From: Halobacteriovorax marinus
GTDB lineage: Bacteria > Bdellovibrionota > Bacteriovoracia > Bacteriovoracales > Bacteriovoracaceae
NCBI GenBank assembly: GCA_002163155.1
Contig: MAAO01000015.1
Location: 248,001-312,000 of the forward strand
Direction: 5' to 3'
Length of the DNA stretch: 64,000 nt
Made by a program: the position numbers and the translations under genes. Below the pieces are notes generated by a model. It searched no databases and was not told the DNA's origin. It saw only the letters and a list, made by a program, of their open reading frames with translations. Of the stretch, positions 27,619 through 36,781 are shown in pieces (within the stretch, counting starts at the first letter, position 1; every line of letters begins with the position of its first letter).

Positions 27619-28362
27619 CTAAAACTGTAGTAAAACAGTCGACTGATTATCTAGGTTTCCTCTCTTATTAGAGAGTTTATTAAACTCTTTTACCTTACTA
27701 TTATCGTCAAGATCATTTCTTTCTAGAATATGTTTGATCTCTTCAATACCTAGTCTTGAGTAAGCGCCATCAGTCATAAACACGAATAAATCACCTGTTA
27801 GAACTTTAAACTCTTTAACATTTAAATGTAAATCATCAAAGAGACCGAAGCCACTCATGGGAGTTGTTCTAAACTGTATATCAAAGTTGTCTTCACTTAG
27901 AGATTCAAGAGAGTCTGGTCGAACAATATTGTCTATTTTTCCTCTTCTCAGTAAATAAGCACTGCAATTCCCAGTAGAAGATAGAGTTAAAATACTATCG
28001 GCTAGACTTGCAGCAATACAAGATGCTCCTCCTCTTTCAGAAAGATTCTTGTCTTGATTAGATTTTTTTAACATTGAATGAGCGAGATGCATGGAATTAA
28101 CCAAGGCATTTCCTTCAATTAAATATTTATGACTATAGTAGAATGGAAATGTTGAATCTGGATCTCCACCTATTTTTGTGTAAAACTTTTGGATCGTATC
28201 TCTCACGAGATCAACCGCTTTATGGCCAATATTAGTGCCACCGAAACCGTCAAAAATCATGAAGAGCTTATTCTTTAAATCCACCACTGCGTCATCTTCA
28301 TTAATTTGAAGATAAGGTCCTTGATTGGTATTAATTGTATAACTTTTTAATTTCATCATCAT
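27619..28362 (-). CDS. PP2C-family protein serine/threonine phosphatase
   Basis: Predicted metal-dependent phosphatase. Motifs in order: NEDDAVV (metal), FMIFDGFGG (DGxGG), GGASCIAA (usual GGTT position), LSSTGNCSAYLLRRGKI, VFMTDGAYSRLG (second metal Asp) and DNQSTVLL at the C-terminus. At 247 residues it is a minimal catalytic domain. The start is one of three consecutive ATG codons at 28362; the stop of the FHA-TPR gene overlaps it. Sitting directly behind three FHA genes, it is the natural eraser for the phosphothreonines those domains would bind. The writer, a Ser/Thr kinase, is not in the window. Confidence 0.87.
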   Translation of the reverse strand: MMMKLKSYTINTNQGPYLQINEDDAVVDLKNKLFMIFDGFGGTNIGHKAVDLVRDTIQKFYTKIGGDPDSTFPFYYSHKYLIEGNALVNSMHLAHSMLKKSNQDKNLSERGGASCIAASLADSILTLSSTGNCSAYLLRRGKIDNIVRPDSLESLSEDNFDIQFRTTPMSGFGLFDDLHLNVKEFKVLTGDLFVFMTDGAYSRLGIEEIKHILERNDLDDNSKVKEFNKLSNKRGNLDNQSTVLLQF

Positions 28363-30638
28363 TACTCCAAATAATTCTTAAGCTTCTCGGTAGCTTTCTG
28401 ATAATACTCACTATCAGAAGGAGAAACTTGCTGAACCTCTTGAAATTTTTCTTTAGCTTCGTTAAATAGGCTTAAAGACTCTGCAATAATAGCTTCTCTA
28501 AAGATCCTCTTTGATCTTAAGGTCAAAGTATCTCTAATTGTATCCATTTCATTAAGGGCCTCTTTATGAGTAGGATCAAACTCTAAAATCTTATTATATT
28601 TTTCATAGGCACCTTTTAAATCTTGCCCTTCTCTAAGAGATCTTGCTTTACCAATAAGAGGTCCAATAATATTAATCATATTCTCTTTGGACTCACTTAA
28701 CATACGTGAACTTTCTTTTACAAGATCATCATCCATTCCTTGCAGCCTTAGAAAGGATTCGAGTTTTAAAATTGCACTATGCCACTCACCTTTTAAATAG
28801 AAAGTTTTCCCTGGTTCAAGAGATTTTACCTGCCTACTTCTTTCAGCTTCTCTTTGTGCCTTTTCAACAGAAATACGATCTTGTTCCTTTCTCCACTCAT
28901 CAATTTCAAGTCTCATCTGTGGAACATCATAATTTTCAGGATCTAAACTTAGTATTTCTTGAAATAATGATTTAGCGAAAGTCTCTTGTCTTTGTTTTAC
29001 TGCTTCCTTAGCTTTAACAACTAATTTTGCAACTTTAGCTATTCGCTCTTTTCTTCTTATCTCTTCTCTTTTTTTACTTTCTAACTCTTCAATTTTAGCC
29101 AAACCTGTTTTAGCAGAATTATAAAGTTGATTAGAGTTTTTATACTCAGGAATAACTTGCTTCAATCTATCTAAAGCTAAAATAGCCTGTTCATACTTCC
29201 CATTCTCAATCAATTCTTGGGATAACAAATATTGAGAGTCAACAAATTCCAATTCCTCAGGCTTAAGTTTAATCTTAGGACCTGAAAGTTTTTTCTTAGG
29301 TTGTTTAGAGAGTTTTTCATTTTTCTTCTTATTTTTCTTACTTACATCTACAGCGGGATCAGGAGCAAGCATAACGTAAGCGACAACAAGTCCTAACACA
29401 ATATAGATAAGCTTTTTTCTCTGAACAGGATCTTTCAATGCCTGCTTAGAAAATAGCGGCACTGGCCCTGCATTTTCATCGGCTCCAAACTCGCCAGCTT
29501 CAATATCTAGATCATCATCATCATAATCAGAAGGTACTTCAATTATTTCTTCAACCTCTACAGATTGATTTTCTTCAACTGGCATTAATGTATTTTTTTC
29601 TTTTTCAAGAAAGTCCGATCCAACTTTAAAAGTAAAAGTCGTAGAACCTACAATGAACTCATCATTATTTGTTAGTACAGCTTGATTAATTCGTTCCCCA
29701 TTTAAAATGGTTCCATTTCCAGACTGCATATCTTCTAGCATACAAGTAATATTATTCTTTTTTAATTTCGCATGGGTTGAAGACACTTCTGGATCATTCA
29801 GAACGATATGACACTTATCGGGATCTCGACCAATGATGACTTCTGTACTTTCAATATTGTATTTGTCATATGGAGAATTTTCACCAAAGAGTTCTAAGTG
29901 AAATGTAGCAAAAGACTGTAGAACCTGAGTCTTATCGTCTTCCTCATAATCATCATCATCCAATCCATAATCATCTTCAGAGCCTGAGTCAGCGTCAGCA
30001 TATTCATCAGAAAACTCATCTCCACCTTCTTCAAAAGTTTCCGTTCCATCATTTTCTTCAGGAAACTCTACCTCTGTATTTTCTCCAGAGAAAAAAGATG
30101 TTGCCTCGCCAATTGCGGATGCTTCTCCGCCATCGCTATTATCATCACCTTCTTTATCATCATCATTATCATCATCAAGAGAACTCAAATCACCTAGGTC
30201 TGACTCATCATCAGAACTCTCTTCGCTCTTAACTTCTTCTGCATTAATTGCAATCGTTTCAGTCATAGAAGGAGCCTCTTCAGTTGACTCAGATATATTT
30301 TCAGCTTCTTGGACTACATTAGATTGAATTGGAAAAATAAAACATGTGAGAACAAATGGACCGATCATGATCATGTCACCATTATTTAGTTCTACTTCTT
30401 GAATGTTACTTCCGTTAACCAGTACAGATCCGAACTCTGAGATTTGATTTATTGTCCAATTTGTACCATTAAAACTAAGCTGAGCATGTTCTCTAGAAAC
30501 CATTTTATCATCTAAGTGAACATGACACTCATCTGAGCGACCAATGAGAAAACTTAGACCTTGTCCGGCCATTGTTAACTCGCTAGTTAAATCAAATTCA
30601 CCGTAGGGTAAATTGTTTTTAGAAACATTTAACTTCAT
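28362..30638 (-). CDS. Double FHA-domain membrane protein with TPR-like C-terminus
   Basis: A 758-residue signalling scaffold. FHA1 (about 10-110) has GRSDECHVHLDDKMVSREHAQL and FGSVLVNG. An acidic Ser/Glu/Asp linker follows (about 115-240). FHA2 (about 245-345) has GRDPDKCHIVLNDPEVSSTHAKL and GNGTILNG. One TM segment (about 407-425, KKLIYIVLGLVVAYVML) is followed by lysine-rich sequence and TPR-like helices to the end. FHA domains bind phosphothreonine peptides; here they are predicted in the cytoplasm with the helical part across the membrane. Its start overlaps the upstream FHA gene by 20 bases, and it shares that gene's KKLIY anchor, suggesting duplication. Confidence 0.88.
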   Translation of the reverse strand: MKLNVSKNNLPYGEFDLTSELTMAGQGLSFLIGRSDECHVHLDDKMVSREHAQLSFNGTNWTINQISEFGSVLVNGSNIQEVELNNGDMIMIGPFVLTCFIFPIQSNVVQEAENISESTEEAPSMTETIAINAEEVKSEESSDDESDLGDLSSLDDDNDDDKEGDDNSDGGEASAIGEATSFFSGENTEVEFPEENDGTETFEEGGDEFSDEYADADSGSEDDYGLDDDDYEEDDKTQVLQSFATFHLELFGENSPYDKYNIESTEVIIGRDPDKCHIVLNDPEVSSTHAKLKKNNITCMLEDMQSGNGTILNGERINQAVLTNNDEFIVGSTTFTFKVGSDFLEKEKNTLMPVEENQSVEVEEIIEVPSDYDDDDLDIEAGEFGADENAGPVPLFSKQALKDPVQRKKLIYIVLGLVVAYVMLAPDPAVDVSKKNKKKNEKLSKQPKKKLSGPKIKLKPEELEFVDSQYLLSQELIENGKYEQAILALDRLKQVIPEYKNSNQLYNSAKTGLAKIEELESKKREEIRRKERIAKVAKLVVKAKEAVKQRQETFAKSLFQEILSLDPENYDVPQMRLEIDEWRKEQDRISVEKAQREAERSRQVKSLEPGKTFYLKGEWHSAILKLESFLRLQGMDDDLVKESSRMLSESKENMINIIGPLIGKARSLREGQDLKGAYEKYNKILEFDPTHKEALNEMDTIRDTLTLRSKRIFREAIIAESLSLFNEAKEKFQEVQQVSPSDSEYYQKATEKLKNYLE

Positions 30639-31602
30639 CAGCCCTCAATCCTTGTTCGTCGACAATACTTTTAATTTCCTTTTCAGCTCTCTTATATCTC
30701 TCATCTTCAGGCTTCTCTTGGAGATAGCGCAATATAGAACAATAAATTCGTACTGCTTTCTTAAACTTAAGTGAATCAATTTCACGTTTTGCCTTGTTAA
30801 ACTGACTTTTAACTTCTTCATCAAGAAGCATTCTTGACTTAAGTAAATATGCACTCGCCCTTCCATGATTAGGGCTAAGGATCAACGCCATGTCAAACTC
30901 TTCAATGGCACGCATATAATTCTTCTCACGCAATTCTCTAAAACCTCTAAAAAGAATAGTTCCGATTTTCTCTTCGGTTTCCTGATCATAGTTTCGGTTA
31001 CGTCTTTTAATATCTGCAGCGAGACTCGTATCTTCCCTTTCTACCTTAACAGCTACTTTTTTCTTTTTAGGCTTCTCACCATCGTCTAAGACAAGGAATA
31101 AAACAGCGATCGCTACCAATCCGTAAATAAGTTTTTTTCTCTTTGCTGCGGGGTCATCTTTCTTTTTCTTTCTTCTTACTTCAACTTCTTCCTCTTCATC
31201 GTCGTCTTCATCATCATCTTCGTCAGATTCGACAGAGGCGAGATCGTCTTCAACCACAATACAACTGAATTTGAAAACAGTTTGTCCAACAATGATTTTG
31301 TCACCATTAACAAGTTGATGTTGACTAACTTTTAAATCGTTTACGATGATTCCATTCTGAGATCCAAGGTCTGTAACAATGAAGGTGTCATTAAATCTTG
31401 TTAATTCTGCGTGTTCCCTTGAGCTTTTTGTATCTAAAATTTGAACGTCGACAGACTCAGAACGACCCATCAATGCACGTTTACCTCTAAGGTAATAAAC
31501 TAGACCTTTATTTTTTCCAGTCATACACAAAAGCCTATAGTGAGTTCCTACTCCCTCAGGCTTTTTTAAATCTCGAGTTATTCTTACGTTCTGTTTCTTC
31601 AT
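30619..31602 (-). CDS. FHA-domain membrane protein with TPR-like tail
   Basis: The FHA domain is at about residues 25-110: GRSESVDVQILDTKSSREHAEL and DLGSQNGIIVND. An extreme acidic run (SDEDDDEDDDEEEE, about 125-140) and a basic run (RRKKKKDDPAAKRKK) come next, then a single TM segment (about 158-175, LIYGLVAIAVLFLVL) and a TPR-like tail (about 210-327). The architecture is a shorter copy of the downstream double-FHA protein. The 5' end overlaps the upstream FHA-PAS gene by four bases (ATGA). The role is inferred: cytoplasmic phosphopeptide reader linked to a periplasmic scaffold, possibly for the Tad apparatus encoded two genes upstream. Confidence 0.87.
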   Translation of the reverse strand: MKKQNVRITRDLKKPEGVGTHYRLLCMTGKNKGLVYYLRGKRALMGRSESVDVQILDTKSSREHAELTRFNDTFIVTDLGSQNGIIVNDLKVSQHQLVNGDKIIVGQTVFKFSCIVVEDDLASVESDEDDDEDDDEEEEVEVRRKKKKDDPAAKRKKLIYGLVAIAVLFLVLDDGEKPKKKKVAVKVEREDTSLAADIKRRNRNYDQETEEKIGTILFRGFRELREKNYMRAIEEFDMALILSPNHGRASAYLLKSRMLLDEEVKSQFNKAKREIDSLKFKKAVRIYCSILRYLQEKPEDERYKRAEKEIKSIVDEQGLRADEVKCF

Positions 31603-33161
31603 GCTTTAACAAATGTTATATAGAAGGCCTTAGCAAAGTTATCACTTCCAAGTAACGATGCCACGTGGATAGCATAATTAGTTCCTTGCAATTCATACTC
31701 ACCTTCTTGATTTGTTCCCCCGTTATTAGCTGAATTATCACATAATTCAATTATTGTTCCTGCAAAACCTTTTTCTCTAGAAACATCTGAAATGTTCATT
31801 CCTTGGGCACTAGACTCTCTTATACCTGTCAAATCTTCAGCTTCTGTGTTTAAAGCTTGTAGATTTTTCTCTGAATCAAGGATGAGGACACCACTAGGAG
31901 CACCCATCATAAATTCTTTTAAGGTTCCTACATATCCCTCGTCACTTTCCATTTCAGCAAATTCACTATCAACTTCTTCATTTTGTAGTTCTCTAATTCT
32001 TTGTAAAACCGAATTAACAGACCCTCTTAAAGTATCCATTTCACTAAAGAGGAATCGACTTTCTAAATTTCGTCTCTTTCCCCTCAAGGCTTCTTCAATT
32101 TGATACTTCATTTCTTCAAGAGGCTTAATTGTTAGATAATAAATGATTGAGAAAAATATGATTGCCACTAAAAATGATGTCATTAATGCTTCTAAAAATG
32201 ACTTCGTACTTTCCTGCGCCTCTACTGCAAGAGAAGCTGGATTAAACCTAATTGCAATAATACCTACGGGATCAGTTGTTCCTGTTTTTGGATTGAAGGC
32301 CATAATTTTCTTACCAATTCCAATTTCACCCTCACCTAATCTTCTTTTATATACTGAATCTTCAGATTTTGTTCTCTCAGCCCACTCTCTAACTTTAATT
32401 GAGTGAGTATCTTCAATATAACTATTCATTCTCACAAGAGGACGTACAATTCTTCCATCCAAGTCAAAGAGATCAAAACTCGTTACATCTTTAATATTAT
32501 TCATAAAAGCTGTATTCAATTGGTCTAAGTTCTTACTCTCAAGTGCTCTAGCATTGGTACGTGCAATTTCTTCAGCGTAATGAGCTCCCCGTTCAGCGAT
32601 TTCTTTAAGTAGAGTATTTCTACTCGTAGTGATAACGGGATAAATAGTTAGAGTAATAGTAATGATACTTAGTAAAACAAGAAGAATTCCAAAGAGCGAT
32701 CTCCACTCATATTCCTCATTAATTCCATGAAAAACTGGCATTAACTTATACTTAAACGCCCAAATAAGTTTTGCCGGCAATGGCTCAGGAATAGGAGGTG
32801 CTTCAGACATGAAATCAATGTCTTCATCTTCTTCATCATCCGCTGCTTTCTTCTTAATAATAACTTTCTTTTCTTCTACATATACAACTTGCAAGATGGA
32901 GTCAGGGAGAGCAATTTTATCTTTATTCTTTACTGTCGCTCTTTTGGCAATCTTTCCATTTAGGAACGTTCCATTTGAACTTCCCATATCCTGTAGATAA
33001 GCGACATCTCCTGTAACAGTAATCATCATATGTTTTTTTGAAACACCATTAACTGGAAAATGAATGTCACAATCTTCACTTCTTCCGAGAGAGTTTTCTC
33101 CTTCTTGAAGTTCAAATTCCTCACCTCTTAATTTCCCACCAACAACAACTAATTTATACAT
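31599..33161 (-). CDS. FHA-domain, two-TM sensor protein with PAS domain
   Basis: Residues 1-95 are an FHA domain (GRSEDCDIHFPVNGVSKKH, MGSSNGTFLNGK). TM1 is at about 158-180. An extracytoplasmic sensor-like region (about 185-325) has a PDC/Cache-like pattern. TM2 is at about 330-352 and is followed by a helical HAMP-like stretch (KPLEEMKYQIEEALRGKRR). A PAS domain is at about 415-515 (APSGVLILDSEKNLQALNTEAEDLTG). No kinase, GGDEF or methyl-accepting output domain follows, so it ends in sensing modules only. It would pass signals by protein contact. It overlaps the DUF192 gene by 13 bases upstream and the FHA gene by four bases downstream. Confidence 0.85.
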   Translation of the reverse strand: MYKLVVVGGKLRGEEFELQEGENSLGRSEDCDIHFPVNGVSKKHMMITVTGDVAYLQDMGSSNGTFLNGKIAKRATVKNKDKIALPDSILQVVYVEEKKVIIKKKAADDEEDEDIDFMSEAPPIPEPLPAKLIWAFKYKLMPVFHGINEEYEWRSLFGILLVLLSIITITLTIYPVITTSRNTLLKEIAERGAHYAEEIARTNARALESKNLDQLNTAFMNNIKDVTSFDLFDLDGRIVRPLVRMNSYIEDTHSIKVREWAERTKSEDSVYKRRLGEGEIGIGKKIMAFNPKTGTTDPVGIIAIRFNPASLAVEAQESTKSFLEALMTSFLVAIIFFSIIYYLTIKPLEEMKYQIEEALRGKRRNLESRFLFSEMDTLRGSVNSVLQRIRELQNEEVDSEFAEMESDEGYVGTLKEFMMGAPSGVLILDSEKNLQALNTEAEDLTGIRESSAQGMNISDVSREKGFAGTIIELCDNSANNGGTNQEGEYELQGTNYAIHVASLLGSDNFAKAFYITFVKA

Positions 33162-33496
33162 TTCATTTCCAACTGCTCACCTTTTTGAATCGATCCATTT
33201 AATGATCCTCCTTCAAGCTCTAAGACCTGAGTGGATTTAAAATACATCAATGTCATTCGCCAAGGTTTTATGTTTTCAATTATTTTGATTACATTTAGAT
33301 TTTTATCCAAAAATATTAAATCCAATTTATATCTCATAAACATTGTGTGTATTGAGTTACATTGAGTAATTAGTAAGCCATCAAAGTTTTTCATGTGCTT
33401 CTTAAACATCAATCCAACAAGTCTATCTGAAAAGCTTTTTGCTATTTTTGCTTTCTTACAAAGAATATTTTCTTTAAACTTTATTTCATACAACAT
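33149..33496 (-). CDS. DUF192 family protein
   Basis: Small beta-barrel-like protein of unknown biochemical role. The family pattern is clear: DRLVGLMFKK, SIHTMFMRYKLDLIFLD, and VLELEGGSLNG near the C-terminus. At 115 residues it is only the domain, without the signal peptide found in many homologues, so it is probably cytoplasmic. Its ATG overlaps the stop of the TadC-like gene (TAATG) and its 3' end overlaps the FHA-PAS gene. DUF192 genes beside Tad pilus genes recur in other bacteria in my recollection, but no function follows from that. Confidence 0.88.
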   Translation of the reverse strand: MLYEIKFKENILCKKAKIAKSFSDRLVGLMFKKHMKNFDGLLITQCNSIHTMFMRYKLDLIFLDKNLNVIKIIENIKPWRMTLMYFKSTQVLELEGGSLNGSIQKGEQLEMKCIN

Positions 33497-34710
33497 TATT
33501 TCTTTTCCATGACGAGTTCTAAAACAATCGGCGCGGCAACTATAATAAATACGGCAGGAACAATCAGAAATAACATTGGGAACAAGATTTTGGTTGCAGC
33601 TGTAGCACCGGCTTTCTCCACTTCTGAAGACTTCTTTTGTCTAATTTCTACCGCGAGAGACTTTAATATTGGTCCAATCGATGCCCCAACAGAATCTGCA
33701 GCAATCAATGTGGCACAGAAAGAAGATATTTGAATGAGGTCAATTCTCCATGCTAAGTTACGAAGAGCTTCAGCCCTACTAGCACCAATTTTAATTTCCT
33801 TAATCATAGTTTCAAATTCTTGAGACAACGGTGTTACCTTTGCTTTCTCAATCACTTTTGTCATGGCAGCAATGAAATCTAATCCCGCCTCTACCGACAG
33901 CGCCAACATATCTACACAAAAAGGCATCGCCATAATAATATCTTTCTGTCTTTGCTGGATACGACCCTTAATCCATATGTCTGGGTACACAAAACCAACA
34001 GCACCAACCACAGGAATTATCGAAAGTGGCCAAGTCTCTTCTAAGAATACTCTGACAGCGATAAAGACTATTGGAAAACCTACAATTAAAAATATTTTAA
34101 ATGAGAAGAAATCTTCGGGAGATAGAACATTGGTGAGTCCCGCTGAAGCCAACTTTCTCTTATACTTTTCCTTAATTTTCTTCTTAGACTTCATCGTGGA
34201 AACGATGGGAGTAACATACCTTTTAAAAAATGGCTTTGAGTAACGGAGAACTATTCCATAGTTCTCTTGAGGGGCATTACTCTTTTCACTATCGTCTAAT
34301 TTTTCGGCGGCCTTAAACTCTTCTTCATCTTGAAACATCATTATTGTCACAAGAAAAATAGCGAAACCAATAAGACCAATAGAGGAGTAGAATAGAATTG
34401 CAGAACCCGTATCTCTTGCGAGTCCTCCCTTTAGATAATCACAGGCATTATCATGCCCACCGTCGCATGCTTTATTTATTAGTTTTTTTCCTTTTGCCTT
34501 TAAAGCTTCTTTATCGGAAGACATATACATCTGACCTGCTTCGTAGCAATTGGCCATTTGTCCTCTTTTACATGCATCTTTTAAAAGCTTGAGAACTTCA
34601 CGTGTGGAAAGATCATCATATCTCTTTTTTTGAGCATAGGAATTGTTTGAAACCAAAAGTTCCACTAAAACAAACAATACTAAAAAGATACGATATACCC
34701 ATTTTTTCAT
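33496..34710 (-). CDS. TadC-like type II secretion F-domain protein with Sel1-like N-terminus
   Basis: Inner-membrane platform protein of a Tad/Flp-type pilus or related secretion system. The C-terminal half (about 175-404) is a T2SSF domain: several TM helices and PFCVDMLALSVEAGLDFIAAM, EIKIGASRAEALRNLA, then VEKAGATAATKILFPML. The N-terminus is unusual: a signal-like segment (about 1-26), then two or three cysteine-bearing Sel1-like units (CKRGQMANCYEAGQMY, CDGGHDNACDYL) before a TM at about 108-128. Typical TadC proteins lack these repeats. It starts the operon of FHA genes. No other tad gene (ATPase, secretin, pilin) lies in the window. Confidence 0.83.
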   Translation of the reverse strand: MKKWVYRIFLVLFVLVELLVSNNSYAQKKRYDDLSTREVLKLLKDACKRGQMANCYEAGQMYMSSDKEALKAKGKKLINKACDGGHDNACDYLKGGLARDTGSAILFYSSIGLIGFAIFLVTIMMFQDEEEFKAAEKLDDSEKSNAPQENYGIVLRYSKPFFKRYVTPIVSTMKSKKKIKEKYKRKLASAGLTNVLSPEDFFSFKIFLIVGFPIVFIAVRVFLEETWPLSIIPVVGAVGFVYPDIWIKGRIQQRQKDIIMAMPFCVDMLALSVEAGLDFIAAMTKVIEKAKVTPLSQEFETMIKEIKIGASRAEALRNLAWRIDLIQISSFCATLIAADSVGASIGPILKSLAVEIRQKKSSEVEKAGATAATKILFPMLFLIVPAVFIIVAAPIVLELVMEKK

Positions 34711-34791
34711 CTAAGTATAGAATATCAAAAGGAAGTGAATAAGAAGACGAAGGGCAAAAAAATCACCCCTCGATAATAGTTGAGTAAAAAG

Positions 34792-35868
34792 TTATTTATC
34801 TAATTCTTCAATTTTTTTGAAAATCTCAGAGATATAATTTTTACTTTGAATCGTTCCTACAACCTTGGAGATTTCAGGAATGTAAATTGGAGTATATTCT
34901 TTTAAGCACTTTTCTTTACTGCTCATCACACGATCATGCCTATCAATAATTGTGTCATTTTTTAACAGCTTATTTTTTTGAGCATCTTTAAGACCTTGCA
35001 ACGCTTTTTTAGCATTTTCCATATCTTTATACTCAACTATATCAGCACCAGCATTTATCGCCATAACTGCAGCATCTTCTACAGAATATCTGTCAGTAAT
35101 TGCTTTCATCTGCATATCATCTGAAATAATAATTTTAGTATACCTAAGCTCTTCTCTTAGAAGAGCGTATGCTTTTTCACTAAGTGATGTTGGAATATCA
35201 GGATCAATATCTTCAACAATCATATGGGCCATCATAACAAATTCAACTCTAGATTTAATTGCTTTCTGGAAAGGAAGAAATTCTTCATTCCTTAATTCCT
35301 CGAGTGTTTTTTTCACTATTGGAAGGTCAAAGTGTGAATCCTTAGTTGTACAACCATGTCCTGGAAAATGTTTTGCACACGATAATATGTCGCTAGTTTG
35401 CAGACCTCTAATCACTGAAGAAATATTTTTCGAAACTGTTTCAGCATCCTTACCAAAGGCGCGATCTCCAATGACTTTATTTTTTTCATTATTGAAGATG
35501 TCACATACTGGAGCAAAATTTACATTTACTCCACATGCCTTTAGTTCCTTGGCCATAATCTGGCTACATTCAAATACTGTTTTCGGAGAATTTAAACGTC
35601 CTAGATCCATCATAGGAGGAAAATTAGTAAATCCATTTCTAAACCTAAAAACTCTCCCGCCTTCATTATCTACACATATAAATAAAGGATACTCTTTTCT
35701 TGTCGTTTGAATTTGGTTCACTAGTTCAGCAAGCTGTGCTGGACTCTCATAGTTATTGGCAAATAGAATAACTCCCGCAATATTTTCATTTTCTAAAAAT
35801 TCACGCTCTTCATCTAAAAGACCTTTTCCAGATATGCCAGTAATAATTAATTGGCCTAAATTACTCAT
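34792..35868 (-). CDS. nagZ: Beta-N-acetylhexosaminidase NagZ, glycoside hydrolase family 3
   Basis: Releases N-acetylglucosamine from murein breakdown products. Key features: GVILFANNY, VDNEGGRVFR (substrate binding), NFAPVCDI, DRAFGKDA, the histidine loop KHFPGHG and the nucleophile region IISDDMQMKA. At 358 residues it fits NagZ. There is no signal peptide, consistent with a cytoplasmic recycling enzyme. I chose ATG 35868 because AGGTGG lies five bases upstream; an ATG at 35886 adds six residues but has no ribosome site. It follows two Opp/Dpp-type permease genes by 65 bases, which fits import of muropeptides. Confidence 0.92.
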   Translation of the reverse strand: MSNLGQLIITGISGKGLLDEEREFLENENIAGVILFANNYESPAQLAELVNQIQTTRKEYPLFICVDNEGGRVFRFRNGFTNFPPMMDLGRLNSPKTVFECSQIMAKELKACGVNVNFAPVCDIFNNEKNKVIGDRAFGKDAETVSKNISSVIRGLQTSDILSCAKHFPGHGCTTKDSHFDLPIVKKTLEELRNEEFLPFQKAIKSRVEFVMMAHMIVEDIDPDIPTSLSEKAYALLREELRYTKIIISDDMQMKAITDRYSVEDAAVMAINAGADIVEYKDMENAKKALQGLKDAQKNKLLKNDTIIDRHDRVMSSKEKCLKEYTPIYIPEISKVVGTIQSKNYISEIFKKIEELDK

Positions 35869-35933
35869 TCGTACCACCTTTTGCATTCTATTCTATTACA
35901 AAATAAAAATTACACAATAATTGTAAGATGTTT

Positions 35934-36779
35934 TTAACTTGAAAATGATTTCCTTGGATCAAGGTAATCTCTCAATCCATCTCCCAATAAATTTAATCCA
36001 ATAATTAACCCCGCCATAACTACGGATAAAATTATTACTATATAGGGCGCTTCCAGAAGAACAGACTTAGCTATTGCTAACATTCCCCCCCAAGAGTACT
36101 CAGATCCACCGAGCCCCAAGAAACCAAGAGCTGCTTCACTTATAATTACACCACTAACTCCCAGTACAATATGCACCATCATTAGAGGTAAAATTGCAGG
36201 AATGACAACTCTTGTAAATAATCTTAGTTCAGTGACTCCAACTGCCCTAGCACTTTCAACATATGAAATATTCATTACCCTAAGAGTTTCTCCACGGGCA
36301 ATTTTTGCGTATCCAGGCCATCCTGTAATAACTAGTGCAAATACTAATCCCCAAAATGATTGTCCCGTTACCGACATCACCATAATAGCAATTAAGATAC
36401 TTGGAAAAATGAAGATAAGGTTTATAACTAAATCACTTAAAATCTTTATTGTTTGATTTCCTGTCACAGATAAGTAACCCACAATTATACCAATCGTAGC
36501 GGTTGTAAAACTCACCATAAAAGAAATTCCTAAACTGTAGGCTAACCCGGCAGAGAGGATTTCAATAATTGATCGTCCATATATATCAGTACCTAACATA
36601 AAGCCATTAACTCCAGGTCTAAGTAACTCTTTTGTCATATCACTTTCAGGAAAATAAGGACTGGTAATCTCACCCTTAATAAAATGACTATAAACAATCC
36701 ATGCAACGGCCCAAAGTAAATAGGATGATATAAGTACAAACCCAATTTTAATTTCTTTATTTATTTTATTCTTTTTCAT
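35934..36779 (-). CDS. Peptide-type ABC transporter permease, OppC/DppC family
   Basis: Inner-membrane subunit of a peptide importer. It has an N-terminal TM (about 12-30), the OppC-type GTDIYGRSI sequence (about 62-70), about five further TM segments, and the EAA loop ESARAVGVTELRLFTRVVIPAILP (about 175-198), where the ATPase docks. At 281 residues it is full length. It lies two bases downstream of the OppB-type gene. No ATPase or substrate-binding protein gene is nearby; these must be elsewhere, or the upstream lipoprotein contributes. Peptide or muropeptide transport is inferred from family and from neighbouring nagZ. Confidence 0.9.
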   Translation of the reverse strand: MKKNKINKEIKIGFVLISSYLLWAVAWIVYSHFIKGEITSPYFPESDMTKELLRPGVNGFMLGTDIYGRSIIEILSAGLAYSLGISFMVSFTTATIGIIVGYLSVTGNQTIKILSDLVINLIFIFPSILIAIMVMSVTGQSFWGLVFALVITGWPGYAKIARGETLRVMNISYVESARAVGVTELRLFTRVVIPAILPLMMVHIVLGVSGVIISEAALGFLGLGGSEYSWGGMLAIAKSVLLEAPYIVIILSVVMAGLIIGLNLLGDGLRDYLDPRKSFSS

Positions 36780-36781
36780 AA

